The translations under genes were made by a program, and so were the position numbers. 5,762 bases of DNA, taken from the NCBI GenBank assembly GCA_018334735.1, contig JAGXLK010000196.1, positions 1 through 5,762 of the forward strand, written 5' to 3'. The notes below the pieces were generated by a model. The model worked only from the letters and a program-made list of their open reading frames with translations, searched no databases and was not told the DNA's origin. Positions 5,628 through 5,762 of the stretch are shown one piece after another (the stretch's first letter is position 1; each line of letters opens with the position of its first letter). This DNA comes from Planctomycetota bacterium (lineage in GTDB: Bacteria; Planctomycetota; Brocadiia; SM23-32).

Positions 5628-5762
5628 ATGCAAGGGAAGTGCATTCGTGCCGTACAGGTTTACGGGGAGAGGGATGGATCTCTTATAAAATCGTCAAGCC
5701 CGGGGCCCCACGGGCTGGTCGCCCAGCCGACCTCGTACCAGGGACGTTCGAAAGGCCAACCT
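5628..5762 (+). CDS. Possible start of a downstream gene, cut by window edge (hypothetical)
   Basis: An ATG at 5628 opens a frame of 45 codons with no stop before the edge. The N-terminus reads MQGKCIRAVQVYGERDGSL, which loosely resembles the first strand-turn of zinc-type alcohol dehydrogenase/MDR proteins (a short K/R-A-V-x-V-x-G opening). This is a weak likeness only. There is no good Shine-Dalgarno sequence before the ATG. The spacing of 42 bases after sulfatase 2 would suit an operon member. A competing minus-strand frame covers the same bases. Confidence 0.3.
   Translation, partial: MQGKCIRAVQVYGERDGSLIKSSSPGPHGLVAQPTSYQGRSKGQP
5660..5762 (-). CDS. Possible C-terminal end of a convergent gene, cut by window edge (hypothetical)
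   Basis: Read on the minus strand, the frame entering at the right edge gives GWPFERPWYEVGWATSPWGP, then about a dozen more residues to TAA at 5662-5660. Five tryptophans in some 33 residues, in a sensible aromatic/Gly context, look more like real protein than a random frame. The phrase YEVGWATSPWGP recalls a beta-propeller glycosidase blade. If so, the stop comes much earlier than expected after such a motif. Competes with the + strand frame at 5628; only one is likely real. Confidence 0.22.
   Translation of the reverse strand, partial: GWPFERPWYEVGWATSPWGPGLDDFIRDPSLSP

Larger units (their letters stand above)
5586..5762. other. Unresolved 3' edge (177 bases)
   Basis: No complete gene fits here. 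Short open frames reach the window edge on both strands, listed separately. GC-rich hairpins are present: AGCCCG (5697-5702) with CGGGCT (5711-5716), and GGCTGG (5713-5718) with CCAGCC (5723-5728) around a TCGC loop. The two share bases, so they exclude each other. Neither is followed by a T-run, so no terminator is called after sulfatase 2. Confidence 0.4.

Noticed and set aside
5697..5728. Overlapping GC-rich hairpins after sulfatase 2 as a terminator
   Set aside because: No T-run follows on the + strand, the two stems compete for the same bases, and the region may be coding on either strand.
1..5762. CRISPR array, tRNA, rRNA, insertion sequence, attachment site or phage genes
   Set aside because: No repeat-spacer pattern, cloverleaf, ribosomal sequence, transposase or terminal inverted repeats were seen on either strand.

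Overview
The window is a single-direction (+ strand) catabolic-looking segment. It holds a 5'-truncated DegT/DnrJ/EryC1-type PLP aminotransferase, a formylglycine-type sulfatase, an unusual double-domain amidohydrolase and a second sulfatase. A short stretch at the 3' edge could not be resolved. Base composition is moderately GC-rich by eye. Two divergent sulfatases next to a metal-dependent amidohydrolase and a DegT-like aminotransferase is a gene mix common in PVC-group bacteria (Planctomycetota, Lentisphaerota, Kiritimatiellota, Verrucomicrobiota) and in Poribacteria-like or Latescibacteria-like genomes. No taxonomic marker is present, so this placement is inference from gene content only.

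Layout: (1) positions 2-751, C-terminal part of the aminotransferase, open to the left edge and containing the PLP lysine; (2) 752-808, a 57-base spacer ending in a strong ribosome binding site; (3) 809-2269, sulfatase 1 with a canonical Cys-x-Pro-Ser-Arg maturation motif; (4) 2270-2449, a 180-base gap with small hairpins and a T-rich inverted repeat but no convincing promoter or terminator; (5) 2450-4033, a 527-residue protein made of two amidohydrolase-like halves, the first with its metal ligands missing and the second with a full set; (6) 4050-5585, sulfatase 2, whose ribosome binding site overlaps the stop codon of the previous gene and whose maturation motif is Cys-Val-Thr-Ser-Arg; (7) 5586-5762, an ambiguous edge with short open frames on both strands.

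How the genes may work together (inference): neither sulfatase has a signal peptide, and no export or secretion gene is visible. This suggests desulfation of a small imported sulfated molecule in the cytoplasm, followed by hydrolysis, lactone opening or decarboxylation by the amidohydrolase. The aminotransferase would handle an amino or keto sugar or cyclitol group. No transporter, regulator or formylglycine-generating enzyme lies in the window. The most unusual item is the fusion of a dead amidohydrolase half to a live one, sitting between two sulfatases of different motif type.
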